Source of the DNA: Erythrobacter ani
GTDB taxonomy: Bacteria > Pseudomonadota > Alphaproteobacteria > Sphingomonadales > Sphingomonadaceae
Length of the DNA: 64,000 bases
NCBI RefSeq assembly: GCF_019204025.1
Contig: NZ_JAGSPB010000001.1
Span: 558,001 to 622,000, forward strand
Reading direction: 5' to 3'
Positions 43,165 to 51,068 of this stretch are shown piece after piece; position 1 is the first letter of the stretch, and every line of letters starts with the position of its first letter. A program made the position numbers and the translations under genes. The notes below the pieces were generated by a model. The model was not told the DNA's origin and searched no databases. It worked only from the letters and a program-made list of their open reading frames with translations.

Positions 43165-43653
43165 TCACCTAAGGAGCGCGCGCGGACTGGTCAAGCGTGC
43201 ATTGAGGTGGGAGAGCGACAAATTGGAAATCGGATCGCGCCAGCCCGGCGCGATTGCGCATGCCGGGCCAAGCACGAACGCACGGTCACGGAAATCCGGA
43301 TGCGGCACCGACAGGGCGCTGCCTTTCCAGTACCCTCCATCCCAGAGGACGATGTCGAGATCGAGAACGCGGTCGCCCCAGCGGCGTCCGGGTCGCCGTC
43401 CGAACTGCCGCTCCATCCGTTTAAGCGCTGCAAGCAATGCCGGTGGATCGTATTCGCTATCCATCACCGCGGCCGCGTTCGCGAACCGGCGCTGCGCTGC
43501 ACCCATGGGCGCGCTGGCGATGATCGGCGAGCGAGCGCTGACTGTGCCGAGCGCGGCCAATTCTTCGAGCGCGGCGCGAACCACGTGGCGCGGACGCCCG
43601 TACAGATGGTGCCGCCGATTCGACCCCACAGCGATGAGGTACGCGCTGCTCAA
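43165..43653 (-). CDS. folK: 2-amino-4-hydroxy-6-hydroxymethyldihydropteridine pyrophosphokinase
   Basis: A 162-residue HPPK that pyrophosphorylates the pterin before dihydropteroate synthase in folate synthesis. The YLIAVGSNRRHHLY start, ERQFGRRPGRRWGDRVLDLDIVLWDGG and SVPHPDFRDRAFVLGPACAIAP are the conserved blocks with the metal-binding Asp pair. The start is a TTG at 43653 that overlaps the aguB stop by 4 bases (TTGA), so it is translated after aguB. The tRNA-Lys gene follows. Confidence 0.92.
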   Translation of the reverse strand: MSSAYLIAVGSNRRHHLYGRPRHVVRAALEELAALGTVSARSPIIASAPMGAAQRRFANAAAVMDSEYDPPALLAALKRMERQFGRRPGRRWGDRVLDLDIVLWDGGYWKGSALSVPHPDFRDRAFVLGPACAIAPGWRDPISNLSLSHLNARLTSPRALLR

Positions 43654-44525
43654 ATGTCTTCTGCGATCCGGCCGTAAAGCTGCGGGCGACGGTCGCGGAA
43701 AAAGCCCATGCCCGCGCGATGCTTTGCCGCCCGGGCAAGGTCGAGCGTGGTCACGAGAACACCGGCTTCGGCTGCGCCGAACTCCTCGGCCATGTCACCC
43801 CACTCGTCACAGATGAAAGAGTGACCGTAAAACCGCTGCTCGCCCGCCGATCCTTCGGCGCCGATGCGGTTGCTGGCCACCACCGGCATGCAGTTTGACA
43901 CCGCATGCCCGATCATCGCACGCCTCCACATTCGGCTGGTATCGAGATCGGCGTCGTATGGCTCGGAGCCGATCGCTGTCGGGTACAGCAGCACCTCCGC
44001 CCCCTTGAGCGCCATGACCCGGGCGCATTCGGGATACCATTGGTCCCAGCATATCCCCACGCCGACGGGTATTTTCGCGCCTTCGTCGCCATGCACGTTC
44101 CACACTTTGAACCCGTCATTGCCGGGGCGGAAATAGAACTTTTCCTCGTAACCGGGACCATCGGGAATGTGGCTCTTGCGATAAGTGCCCATGATCTCGC
44201 CATCGGGACCGATCATGGCGAGCGTGTTGTAATAGTGATGACCGTCACGCTCGAAAAAACTGGTCGGTATGGTGACATCCAGCCGACGCGCAAGCTTCTG
44301 CATCGCGATGACGCTGGGATGTTCGGCGACAGGGCGCGCAAGCGCAAACAGCGCTTCGTCTTCCTCGCGGCAGAAATACGGGCCTGAGAATAATTCGGGC
44401 GGCAGGATCAGCTTCGCACCGCGCGCAGCCGCGTCTTCGACCAGTGCCGCGACAGCGGCGATGTTATCGGCTTCGTCTTCGCGGGCGAGCGGCAATTGCA
44501 GCGCGGCGACGGTGATCGTGCTCAT
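43650..44525 (-). CDS. aguB: N-carbamoylputrescine amidase
   Basis: A 291-residue nitrilase-superfamily amidohydrolase that converts N-carbamoylputrescine to putrescine. The Glu-Lys-Cys triad is visible as LPPELFSGPYFC (Glu), YRKSHIPDGPGYEEKFYF (Lys) and VGVGICWDQWYPECARVM (nucleophile Cys). The last block, GICWDQWYPE, is typical of AguB rather than other nitrilases. The partner agmatine deiminase (aguA) is not in the window. It overlaps folK by 4 bases downstream, and the SIMPL gene ends 10 bases upstream. Confidence 0.9.
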   Translation of the reverse strand: MSTITVAALQLPLAREDEADNIAAVAALVEDAAARGAKLILPPELFSGPYFCREEDEALFALARPVAEHPSVIAMQKLARRLDVTIPTSFFERDGHHYYNTLAMIGPDGEIMGTYRKSHIPDGPGYEEKFYFRPGNDGFKVWNVHGDEGAKIPVGVGICWDQWYPECARVMALKGAEVLLYPTAIGSEPYDADLDTSRMWRRAMIGHAVSNCMPVVASNRIGAEGSAGEQRFYGHSFICDEWGDMAEEFGAAEAGVLVTTLDLARAAKHRAGMGFFRDRRPQLYGRIAEDI

Positions 44526-44535
44526 TCACCGGGCG

Positions 44536-45312
44536 TTACTTCTCCCGCAGCGCGAAGTCCACTTGCACAGTGACAGAACTGGTCGTCTGGCCCGGCATGA
44601 TGTTTGCAGCCTGCTCTGCGGATTCAGGTCTGATGGAGATCGCTGGCGGCGCAACCGGAGGCGGAGGCGGCGTCATGCGTACTGCCGCATCGATCGCGGT
44701 CGCCTCAGCACCGGCGAAATAGCGTCCGCCCTGCGATCCGCCGGCATCGCGGATGTAAAGCACACGGCTCACTTCCATTCCGGCCGCTTGGGCATAGGCC
44801 TCGGCGCGTTTCAGCGCGTTCTGATAGGCCGCCGCATAAGCGGTGTTGGCCGCGCCCTCGGGATCGGAGAGACGAAGGTCCGGGCCGGAAACGATATTCG
44901 CACCGACGCTGGTGGCGGCGGTCACCGCCGGCCCCGCTTGCTCGATATCTCGGACACGAACATTTACGGTATTAAAGGCCTGGAACTGTCCCCGCCGATC
45001 GCCCCAGTCGATGCGCTGCACGCGCACTGTGCTGGTCTGGATGTCATCGTCGGAAATGCCGAGCTCTTGCAAGGCCGCAACGATCTCGGCGATATCCTCG
45101 GCGGTATCGCTGGAGGCGGCCTGGGCGTCGCGGTTCCAGTTCTGGACCCCAGCCTGAAAGCGGGCCTCATCGGGGCGCATGTCGGCGTCGCCGGTAGCGC
45201 TGACTGAAAGGAGAGTTTCGTTGCGATCGACGCCGCGCGCGGCGTCGGCTCCGCCGCTACAGGCAGCGAGAGCGAGCGAGGAAACAGTCAGGATGGTCAA
45301 TTGGGCTTTCAT
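44536..45312 (-). CDS. SIMPL (DUF541) domain lipoprotein
   Basis: A 258-residue exported protein. MKAQLTILTVSSLALAACSG carries a lipobox (LAAC), so it is probably lipid-anchored. The body shows the SIMPL pattern: LSVSATGDADMRPDEARFQAGVQ, the helical LQELGISDDDIQTSTVRVQRI, and LKRAEAYAQAAGMEVSRVLYIRDAG. A Pro-rich linker (MTPPPPPVAPP) precedes the last strand. I chose the ATG at 45312, with GGAGGA 5-9 bases upstream. The family is widespread in the periplasm with no settled function. Confidence 0.88.
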   Translation of the reverse strand: MKAQLTILTVSSLALAACSGGADAARGVDRNETLLSVSATGDADMRPDEARFQAGVQNWNRDAQAASSDTAEDIAEIVAALQELGISDDDIQTSTVRVQRIDWGDRRGQFQAFNTVNVRVRDIEQAGPAVTAATSVGANIVSGPDLRLSDPEGAANTAYAAAYQNALKRAEAYAQAAGMEVSRVLYIRDAGGSQGGRYFAGAEATAIDAAVRMTPPPPPVAPPAISIRPESAEQAANIMPGQTTSSVTVQVDFALREK

Positions 45313-45436
45313 GGCGGTCCTCCGAATGCGCGCAGGATCGCGCGCCCAAGCCGCCTTATTTTCGCCACACAATGAATGCGGGGTGAATGATACACTGTAT
45401 CACTCACCCCGCATCACATTCATATTTAAGAAAAAA

Positions 45437-46297
45437 TTAGTTCGCTTTTCTGAACAGCAGCGTCATCCGGTCGCTCTCTCCGATCGCGAGATATTCGCTG
45501 CGACGCGGATCCTCTTCGCCCGTGCCAAGCACCGGAGGCAAGGTCCACACGCCGCGTTCCCAATCTGCCGGATCGTTCGGGTTTGCGTTGATCTCGCTCT
45601 CTGCAGCGAGTTCGAAACCGTTTGCCTCGAAGATGTTGATGACGTCCTGCTTGCGCATGTAACCGCGCTGGCGTGCGCCGTAATCGTCATAGCTGGCGCC
45701 ATCAGGTGCGCGGTGCTGAACCACGCCGACCATTCCGTCATCCTTCAGCATCATGCGCGCTGCTTTCAGCACGGTATCGGCGGTATTCCCGATGTTGAGC
45801 CCGTGCATCGAACGGAAGATCAACACGCGGTCGACAGTGCCAGCGACGTCTTCAGGCATTTCGTCCGTTTCGAACGCCATGATCTCATCGGCCTCGACGC
45901 CCATGCCTTCGGCGAGCGAGGACTTGAAGCTCTCGGTCCAGCCTTTCGACCGGGCTTCCTGCGCGCGCGTGTTGTAGGTGCGTCCGTCGCTGTCCTGGTT
46001 GAAGGCGATGTATTGGCCAGAGCCCATCACGTATGGCGCAAGCACGCGCGTATACCAGCCGCCGCCCGGACCATATTCGGCAACCGTCATCGTCGGCTCC
46101 ACCTGGAAAAAGGCGAGTGTCTCTGCCGGATTGCGATATTGATCGCGTGCCCGGTCATCGTCGCGCCGTTCGTGGGCAAGCACTGCGTCCAGTGTCGGAG
46201 CGGCAGCCGCGTCGTCCTGAGCGATGAGCGGTGAACCCATGGAAAAGGTCGCAGCCGCTGCAAAAGCGGCGAGCGGAGCAAGATAAATCGGTTTCAT
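45437..46297 (-). CDS. Exported class I methyltransferase-like protein
   Basis: A 286-residue protein with a signal peptide, MKPIYLAPLAAFAAAATFSMGSPLIAQ, then a Rossmann-type methyltransferase body. The SAM motif I-like region is TVAEYGPGGGWYTRVLAPYV, and the later EMPEDVAGTVDRVLIFRSMHGLN and ARMMLKDDGMVGVVQH blocks match the COG4798-type family of predicted methyltransferases. A SAM enzyme with an export signal is unusual because SAM is cytoplasmic; either the signal is not cleaved and the domain has another role, or the family does something else. The ATG at 46297 has GAGAGGA upstream. Confidence 0.8.
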   Translation of the reverse strand: MKPIYLAPLAAFAAAATFSMGSPLIAQDDAAAAPTLDAVLAHERRDDDRARDQYRNPAETLAFFQVEPTMTVAEYGPGGGWYTRVLAPYVMGSGQYIAFNQDSDGRTYNTRAQEARSKGWTESFKSSLAEGMGVEADEIMAFETDEMPEDVAGTVDRVLIFRSMHGLNIGNTADTVLKAARMMLKDDGMVGVVQHRAPDGASYDDYGARQRGYMRKQDVINIFEANGFELAAESEINANPNDPADWERGVWTLPPVLGTGEEDPRRSEYLAIGESDRMTLLFRKAN

Positions 46298-46434
46298 GCG
46301 AAGTCCTCTCTTCTTCAAAACTCTGTAAAACGTCCTTACGCGGTGAGCGCTTTATGACAAGGTCCGTGCCGCCAGCACTGGCAATGCTGGTCCGCCCACC
46401 TATGTCCTTCGTCGAATAAAGGAGATCGATACCA

Positions 46435-46980
46435 ATGGAACAGGCGATTGTAGCGGGCGGGTGCTTCTGGTGCACCGAAGCGGTTTTCCGCGATGTCGTG
46501 GGCGTGAGTGAAGTCGAAAGCGGCTATATCGGCGGCGAGACCGCAAACCCGACCTACAAGCAAGTTTGCACCGGAAAGACTGGCCACGCAGAGGCGATCC
46601 GGGTGACATTTGATCCCGACACGATTTCGCTGCCCGAAATCTACGACGTGTTTCTCGGCACGCACGATCCGACCCAGCTTAACCGTCAGGGCGGCGATAT
46701 TGGAACGCAGTACCGTTCGGCAATTTTCCCACTCTCCGACGAACAGGCAAAAGAGGCCGAAGCCGCGATCGGACGCTGGAACGCCGAGAACGGGAAAATG
46801 GCCGTGACGACCATCGAGGGACTCGATGGCGGCGCGCAGTCGCAGGAGTGGTATCCCGCAGAAGATTACCATCAGGAATATTGGGAAGGCGAAGGGCAGC
46901 GGAACCCCTACTGCCTGGCTGTGATCCCGCCCAAGATCATGAAGCTGCGCAAGAGCTTTCAGAAATACGCGAAGGCGTAG
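46435..46980 (+). CDS. msrA: Peptide-methionine (S)-S-oxide reductase MsrA
   Basis: A 181-residue MsrA reducing the S epimer of methionine sulfoxide. The catalytic motif GGCFWC starts at residue 8 (Cys10 and Cys13). The GYIGGETANPTYKQVCTGKTGHAEAIRV block and GTHDPTQLNRQGGDIGTQYRS follow, as in the family. AAGGAG sits nine bases before the ATG. It is cytoplasmic, with no signal peptide. MsrB, which handles the R epimer, is encoded separately at 60677-61081. Confidence 0.97.
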   Translation: MEQAIVAGGCFWCTEAVFRDVVGVSEVESGYIGGETANPTYKQVCTGKTGHAEAIRVTFDPDTISLPEIYDVFLGTHDPTQLNRQGGDIGTQYRSAIFPLSDEQAKEAEAAIGRWNAENGKMAVTTIEGLDGGAQSQEWYPAEDYHQEYWEGEGQRNPYCLAVIPPKIMKLRKSFQKYAKA

Positions 46981-47007
46981 GCGCCAAGGCTTGCGCCAGA
47001 GTCCGCG

Positions 47008-48255
47008 CTAGAGCTTGCGCCAGCGCGCTATAAAGAACCCATCGAGCCCACCCGCGTCCGGTAGCATGCCGGGGTGGGTGCGGACCCAGCCCTCGGAAGT
47101 TGGCGCGATGCCTGCCGGCAGCTCTTCCGCTGTCACAGGCACGGGCTCCAGGTCGAACGTCGCATTGACCCATTCCGCCTGGGCTTCACCCTCTTCGCTT
47201 TCCAACGAACAGACCGCGTAAACAAACTGCGCGCCGCTCGGCAGCCATTCAACCGCCTGATGGATCAGCGATTGCTGGATTTCGGTCATCTCGCCGATCT
47301 GGCGCGGGCCGACGCGGTGAAGCACATCGGGATGGCGGCGGCATGTGCCCGTCGCGGTGCATGGCGCATCCAGAAGGATCGCATCGAATTGCTTGGCAGG
47401 GTGGTAGGTCAAAGCGTTGGCTTTCACCACTTCGGCTTCTAGCTGGGTCCGCTTGAGATTGTCGCGCAGCATCTCCAGCCGCTTGCCGCTGATGTCGAGC
47501 GCGGTGACGGTCCAGCCTGCCGCTGCCAACGCCAAGGTCTTGCCACCAGGCGCAGCGCACAGATCGAGCGCACGCTTGCCCTCACCTGGACCCAGCAGGC
47601 GCGCAGGAAGCTGAGCGGCCAGATCCTGCACCCACCACGCACCTTCATCATAGCCCGGCATCTGCTCGATCGGGGTGCCGCGCGGCAGGCGAATGTGACC
47701 GGGCATCAGGCTGACTCCGCCCATATCCGTGGCGCGAACCGCCGTCTCGCCTGCACCCTTGAGTGCCAGATCCACCTCGGGCGGGTCGATGAGACCCGGC
47801 GCGATATCCATTGCGCGCTCGCCCCACCGCGCGAGCACCGCATCGGTGAGGGTGGGCACCTCGGGCAGAGAGACCTCGCGCTTCATCAGCGCCGAAAACA
47901 CCCCGTGTGCCAGCCGGCGCGGGCCGCCGCTCAACAGCGGCAGGCAGGTCGCGATGATAGCGTGCGGAGGCGTATCGAGCCGCAAAGCCTGCGACAGCAT
48001 CATCCGCAGCACCATGCGCGGTTTCGCGTCATCGGGCAGGCGTTTCTTGGTGGCGCTATCGATCAGTGTATCGAGATCGGTCAGCCACCGCAGTGTCTCG
48101 CCCGCGATCGCGCGGGCAAGCGCCCTGTCGGCGGGGCCATCGACGCCATTCATCGCGGCTTTTTCGGTCTGTTCGAGCGTCTCTCCCCGGCGCATGACCG
48201 CGTCGAGCAGTTGCAGCGCAGCGCGGCGTGCGGGAAATCCTGGAGCTGTGGCCAT
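47008..48255 (-). CDS. rsmB: 16S rRNA (cytosine-5) methyltransferase, RsmB family
   Basis: A 415-residue protein. The N-terminal NusB-like domain (residues about 1-135) has ARRAALQLLDAVMRRGETLEQ and GPADRALARAIAGETLR. The C-terminal Rossmann methyltransferase domain has LDLCAAPGGKT, LLDAPCTATGTCRRHPD and YAVCSLESEEGE, which carry the two catalytic cysteines of RNA m5C methyltransferases. The NusB fusion marks the RsmB subfamily (C967 of 16S rRNA). It is divergent from the SDHAF4 gene, a common pair in alphaproteobacteria. Confidence 0.92.
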   Translation of the reverse strand: MATAPGFPARRAALQLLDAVMRRGETLEQTEKAAMNGVDGPADRALARAIAGETLRWLTDLDTLIDSATKKRLPDDAKPRMVLRMMLSQALRLDTPPHAIIATCLPLLSGGPRRLAHGVFSALMKREVSLPEVPTLTDAVLARWGERAMDIAPGLIDPPEVDLALKGAGETAVRATDMGGVSLMPGHIRLPRGTPIEQMPGYDEGAWWVQDLAAQLPARLLGPGEGKRALDLCAAPGGKTLALAAAGWTVTALDISGKRLEMLRDNLKRTQLEAEVVKANALTYHPAKQFDAILLDAPCTATGTCRRHPDVLHRVGPRQIGEMTEIQQSLIHQAVEWLPSGAQFVYAVCSLESEEGEAQAEWVNATFDLEPVPVTAEELPAGIAPTSEGWVRTHPGMLPDAGGLDGFFIARWRKL

Positions 48256-48314
48256 ATGAGCATGCCCATACCAGCATTGAAACCAAGCGCCAGTACGTGC
48301 GTTGATAGCCCGTC

Positions 48315-48485
48315 ATGACAAAACAGAAATCACTTGCCGCGAAGAATTTCGAAAAGCCTTCGCACTGGACCAATGAGCCTCCGCCCAAGCCGAAGGCCGT
48401 CGATCCTTTGAAGGACGAGCCGCGCGAGATTTCTCCCACCCGTTACGGTGATTGGGAAAAGGACGGCATCGCCTGGGATTTTTAG
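48315..48485 (+). CDS. Succinate dehydrogenase assembly factor 4 family protein (DUF1674)
   Basis: A 56-residue protein whose C-terminus, ISPTRYGDWEKDGIAWDF, is the SDHAF4/DUF1674 signature (DPTRYGDWExxGxxxDF). SDHAF4 binds flavinylated SdhA and protects it during complex II assembly. The N-terminal half is Lys/Pro-rich and probably disordered, as in homologues. The ATG is at 48315, and the stop overlaps the convergent P450 gene by 4 bases. It is adjacent to rsmB in opposite orientation, as in related genomes. Confidence 0.9.
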   Translation: MTKQKSLAAKNFEKPSHWTNEPPPKPKAVDPLKDEPREISPTRYGDWEKDGIAWDF

Positions 48486-49876
48486 AGCGGTTTGAAAGTC
48501 ACGTGCAACCCATCCTTGGGCTGCGGGATCGGCCATTCCTGCCAGTCGGGATCGTAGCCTTCGGGCACTTCGATCCGATAGCGCTGCAGCAATTGCGCTA
48601 GCAGCACCTTCACCTGCATATAGGCGAAGTGCAGGCCCAGGCACATATGCGCGCCGCCGCCGAAGGGCACCCATGCATATTTGTGGCGCTCCTTCACCTT
48701 GTCAGGCGTGAAGCGCATCGGGTCGAAAGCATAGGGATTGTCCCAGTATTCTTCCGAATGATGCGTCCAGTAAATGTTGATCCCGACATGTGCGCCGGCG
48801 GGGATGTGATACCCCTCATATTCGAAGCTCTTGAGCGCGCGCCGCGGCATCGATGGCACCGGCGGGACCATCCGCAGCGCTTCCTTGAACGCCATTTCGG
48901 TCAGTTCGAGCTTGCCCAGGTCGTCGTAATCGAGTGCGCGCGGATTGCCCGACCCATCGGGGCCGCCCGTCACCGCGATGATCTCTTCCCGCACCTTTTC
49001 CTGCCACTGCGGATTCTTGGCGAGGTGGTAAATCAGCGATGTCGCGCTTGAGGTAATGGTGTCGTGCGCGGCCATCATCAGGAAGTTCATGTGATCGACC
49101 ACTTCATCGACTGGCAGCAATGACCCGTCTTCGCGCGTGGCCGTGGCGAACTGGCTGAACATGTCCTGCCCGCCGCCCTGCTCGCGGCGCTTGTGCGTTT
49201 CTTCGGTGAAGTAATCGACCAGATATTTGCGGCCATCGACACCGCGCTTCATCTTGGTAAAGGGTAACGGTTTGCGTATCGGCGCGACCGAGGCCTGCAC
49301 CATGTCGACAAACGCAACATTGATCTTGTCCGCTTCCGGTCCCCACGGGATGCCGATGAAGCTGTCTGCCGCGAGGTCGAGCGTCAGCTTCTTGATCGCC
49401 GGGTAGAATTCCATCGACCCTTGCCAATTCGCCACGTCTTTCGCGATGCCGCGATTGAGCGCGCCGGAATAATGGCGCATGGGTTCAGGCTTGAAAGCGA
49501 TCGAAAGAGCGCGGCGATCGATCCGGTGGTGATCGAAATCCATCAGCATGAGCCCGCGCGGGAAAAGCTGGTCGAGGACCGGCCCCCAACCCTGCTCGCT
49601 CGAAAAGATCTTGTCCCGGTTGAACAGAACCAGTTCGTTGGCTTCGGCACCGATCAGGGCGATGTTCCAGCCGCCAAATGCGTGCGTTTTGTAGACCTTG
49701 CCGTAAGTTTCGACCATCCGCTCCGTAAAGCCGTGGGGGTCGGCAAGCTGTTTGAACGTGTTGCCGACAATCGGCCAACCACCCTCGCCCGGAATGTGCG
49801 CGAGCTCATCGTCGGAAGGTACACCTTCGGACCAGTGTTTGGGCATGGATGGATTGTGCTGCGCTAAAGTGGCCAT
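48482..49876 (-). CDS. Cytochrome P450
   Basis: A 464-residue soluble P450. The heme-binding signature FGGGAHMCLG has its Cys at residue 412. The K-helix EALR (FKEALRMVPPVPSMPRR) and the I-helix threonine stretch MMAAHDTITSSAT (with AAHDT at the usual AGxDT position) are present. There is no membrane anchor, as in bacterial class I P450s, so it needs ferredoxin partners not encoded nearby. The subfamily and substrate are not assigned; the long insert after the I-helix and the WTHHS block resemble CYP51/CYP120-type folds. The upstream neighbour on the opposite strand is the SDHAF4 gene. Confidence 0.9.
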   Translation of the reverse strand: MATLAQHNPSMPKHWSEGVPSDDELAHIPGEGGWPIVGNTFKQLADPHGFTERMVETYGKVYKTHAFGGWNIALIGAEANELVLFNRDKIFSSEQGWGPVLDQLFPRGLMLMDFDHHRIDRRALSIAFKPEPMRHYSGALNRGIAKDVANWQGSMEFYPAIKKLTLDLAADSFIGIPWGPEADKINVAFVDMVQASVAPIRKPLPFTKMKRGVDGRKYLVDYFTEETHKRREQGGGQDMFSQFATATREDGSLLPVDEVVDHMNFLMMAAHDTITSSATSLIYHLAKNPQWQEKVREEIIAVTGGPDGSGNPRALDYDDLGKLELTEMAFKEALRMVPPVPSMPRRALKSFEYEGYHIPAGAHVGINIYWTHHSEEYWDNPYAFDPMRFTPDKVKERHKYAWVPFGGGAHMCLGLHFAYMQVKVLLAQLLQRYRIEVPEGYDPDWQEWPIPQPKDGLHVTFKPL

Positions 49877-49954
49877 GGCGGGGTCCGTATCAGGTTCGGA
49901 TTAACAACTAACTTCAATGTAAATAAGCCAGCCGCGCAAATCCAGCGGGAATGC

Positions 49955-50989
49955 TCAAATCCAGCCGGAAAGCTCCCGCCGGATCAGGCTGTCGATCATT
50001 TTGACGCCGCTCGCACTGACATTGAGACAGTCGAGAACAGCATATTCGCGCCCTCCCGCCTCAAGGAATTCGTCGCGGCCCTCGAGCGCAAGCTCTTCCA
50101 GTGTCTCCACGCAATCGGCGGCAAAACCGGGCGCGGCCACGACCAGCCGCTGCGTGCCTTTTTCGCCCTCGGCAATCAGAGTGGTGTCGGTCGCCGGCTC
50201 GAGCCACTGTGCCGGGCCGAAGCGGGACTGGAACGTCGTTTCGAAACGCAGACCTTCGAATTCGGGACGCATCATCAACCGTTCGCGCAGCAGCCGCGCG
50301 GTCTTGTGGCAGTGGCAATGATACGGATCGCCCTGCTCGAGCGTGCGCTGCGGCATCCCGTGGAAGGAGATCAACATGACCTCAGGCCGGAATGTCAGTG
50401 CGCCCACCTGCCGCGTCAGATCATCGGACAAGGCATCAAGATAAGCCGGATCGTCGTGGTAAGGCGGGACGAAGCGCAGCGCTGGCTGCCATCGCATCTG
50501 GCCGAGCACGCGCGCGACTTCGTCGAATACCGTGGCGGTCGTCGCCGCGCAGTATTGCGGGTACATCGGCGCGATCAGGATGCGATCGCAGCCCTTTTCG
50601 GTGAGTTCGCCAAGCCGCTGCTCGATCGAGGGCGAACCGTATCGCATCGCGTAATCGACCACCACATTCTCACCGAGATCTTCGGCGATCGCTTCGGCCT
50701 GACGCGCAGTGATATCGGCGAGCGGGGATCCGCGATCGGTCCATATCTTGGCATAGGCCTGCGCGCTCCTTTGCGGACGCGTGTTGAGAATGATGCCCCG
50801 CAGTATCGGTTGCCATGCGAGTTTCGGGATCTCGATCACGCGCGGATCGGACAGGAATTGTTTCAGATAGCGCTTGACCGAAACCGGGTCGGGGCCGTCC
50901 GGCGTCCCCAGATTGACCAGCAGCACGCCGATCGACCCGCTTTTCACAGACGGGTGGTCATTGGGGAGGCGCTGCTTTTGCCAGGTCAT
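49955..50989 (-). CDS. hemH: Ferrochelatase
   Basis: A 344-residue ferrochelatase that inserts Fe2+ into protoporphyrin IX, the last heme step. The family starts are GVLLVNLGTPDGPDPVSVKRYLKQFLSDPRVIE and the active-site His is in LISFHGMPQRTLEQGDPYHCHC, followed by the conserved FQSRFGPAQWLEP and VVAAPGFAADCVETLEE. I chose the ATG at 50989; in-frame upstream codons lie in the 3' end of the oxidase gene and would not belong. Heme made here can feed both the P450 and the heme oxygenase. Confidence 0.95.
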   Translation of the reverse strand: MTWQKQRLPNDHPSVKSGSIGVLLVNLGTPDGPDPVSVKRYLKQFLSDPRVIEIPKLAWQPILRGIILNTRPQRSAQAYAKIWTDRGSPLADITARQAEAIAEDLGENVVVDYAMRYGSPSIEQRLGELTEKGCDRILIAPMYPQYCAATTATVFDEVARVLGQMRWQPALRFVPPYHDDPAYLDALSDDLTRQVGALTFRPEVMLISFHGMPQRTLEQGDPYHCHCHKTARLLRERLMMRPEFEGLRFETTFQSRFGPAQWLEPATDTTLIAEGEKGTQRLVVAAPGFAADCVETLEELALEGRDEFLEAGGREYAVLDCLNVSASGVKMIDSLIRRELSGWI

Positions 50990-51068
50990 GGTGTTGGTAA
51001 CGCCCGGTGGGCGATCTATATCCTTCGCTCGGTATCGTCGAACCTGGGGCGGCAGCCTCCGATCCGGA

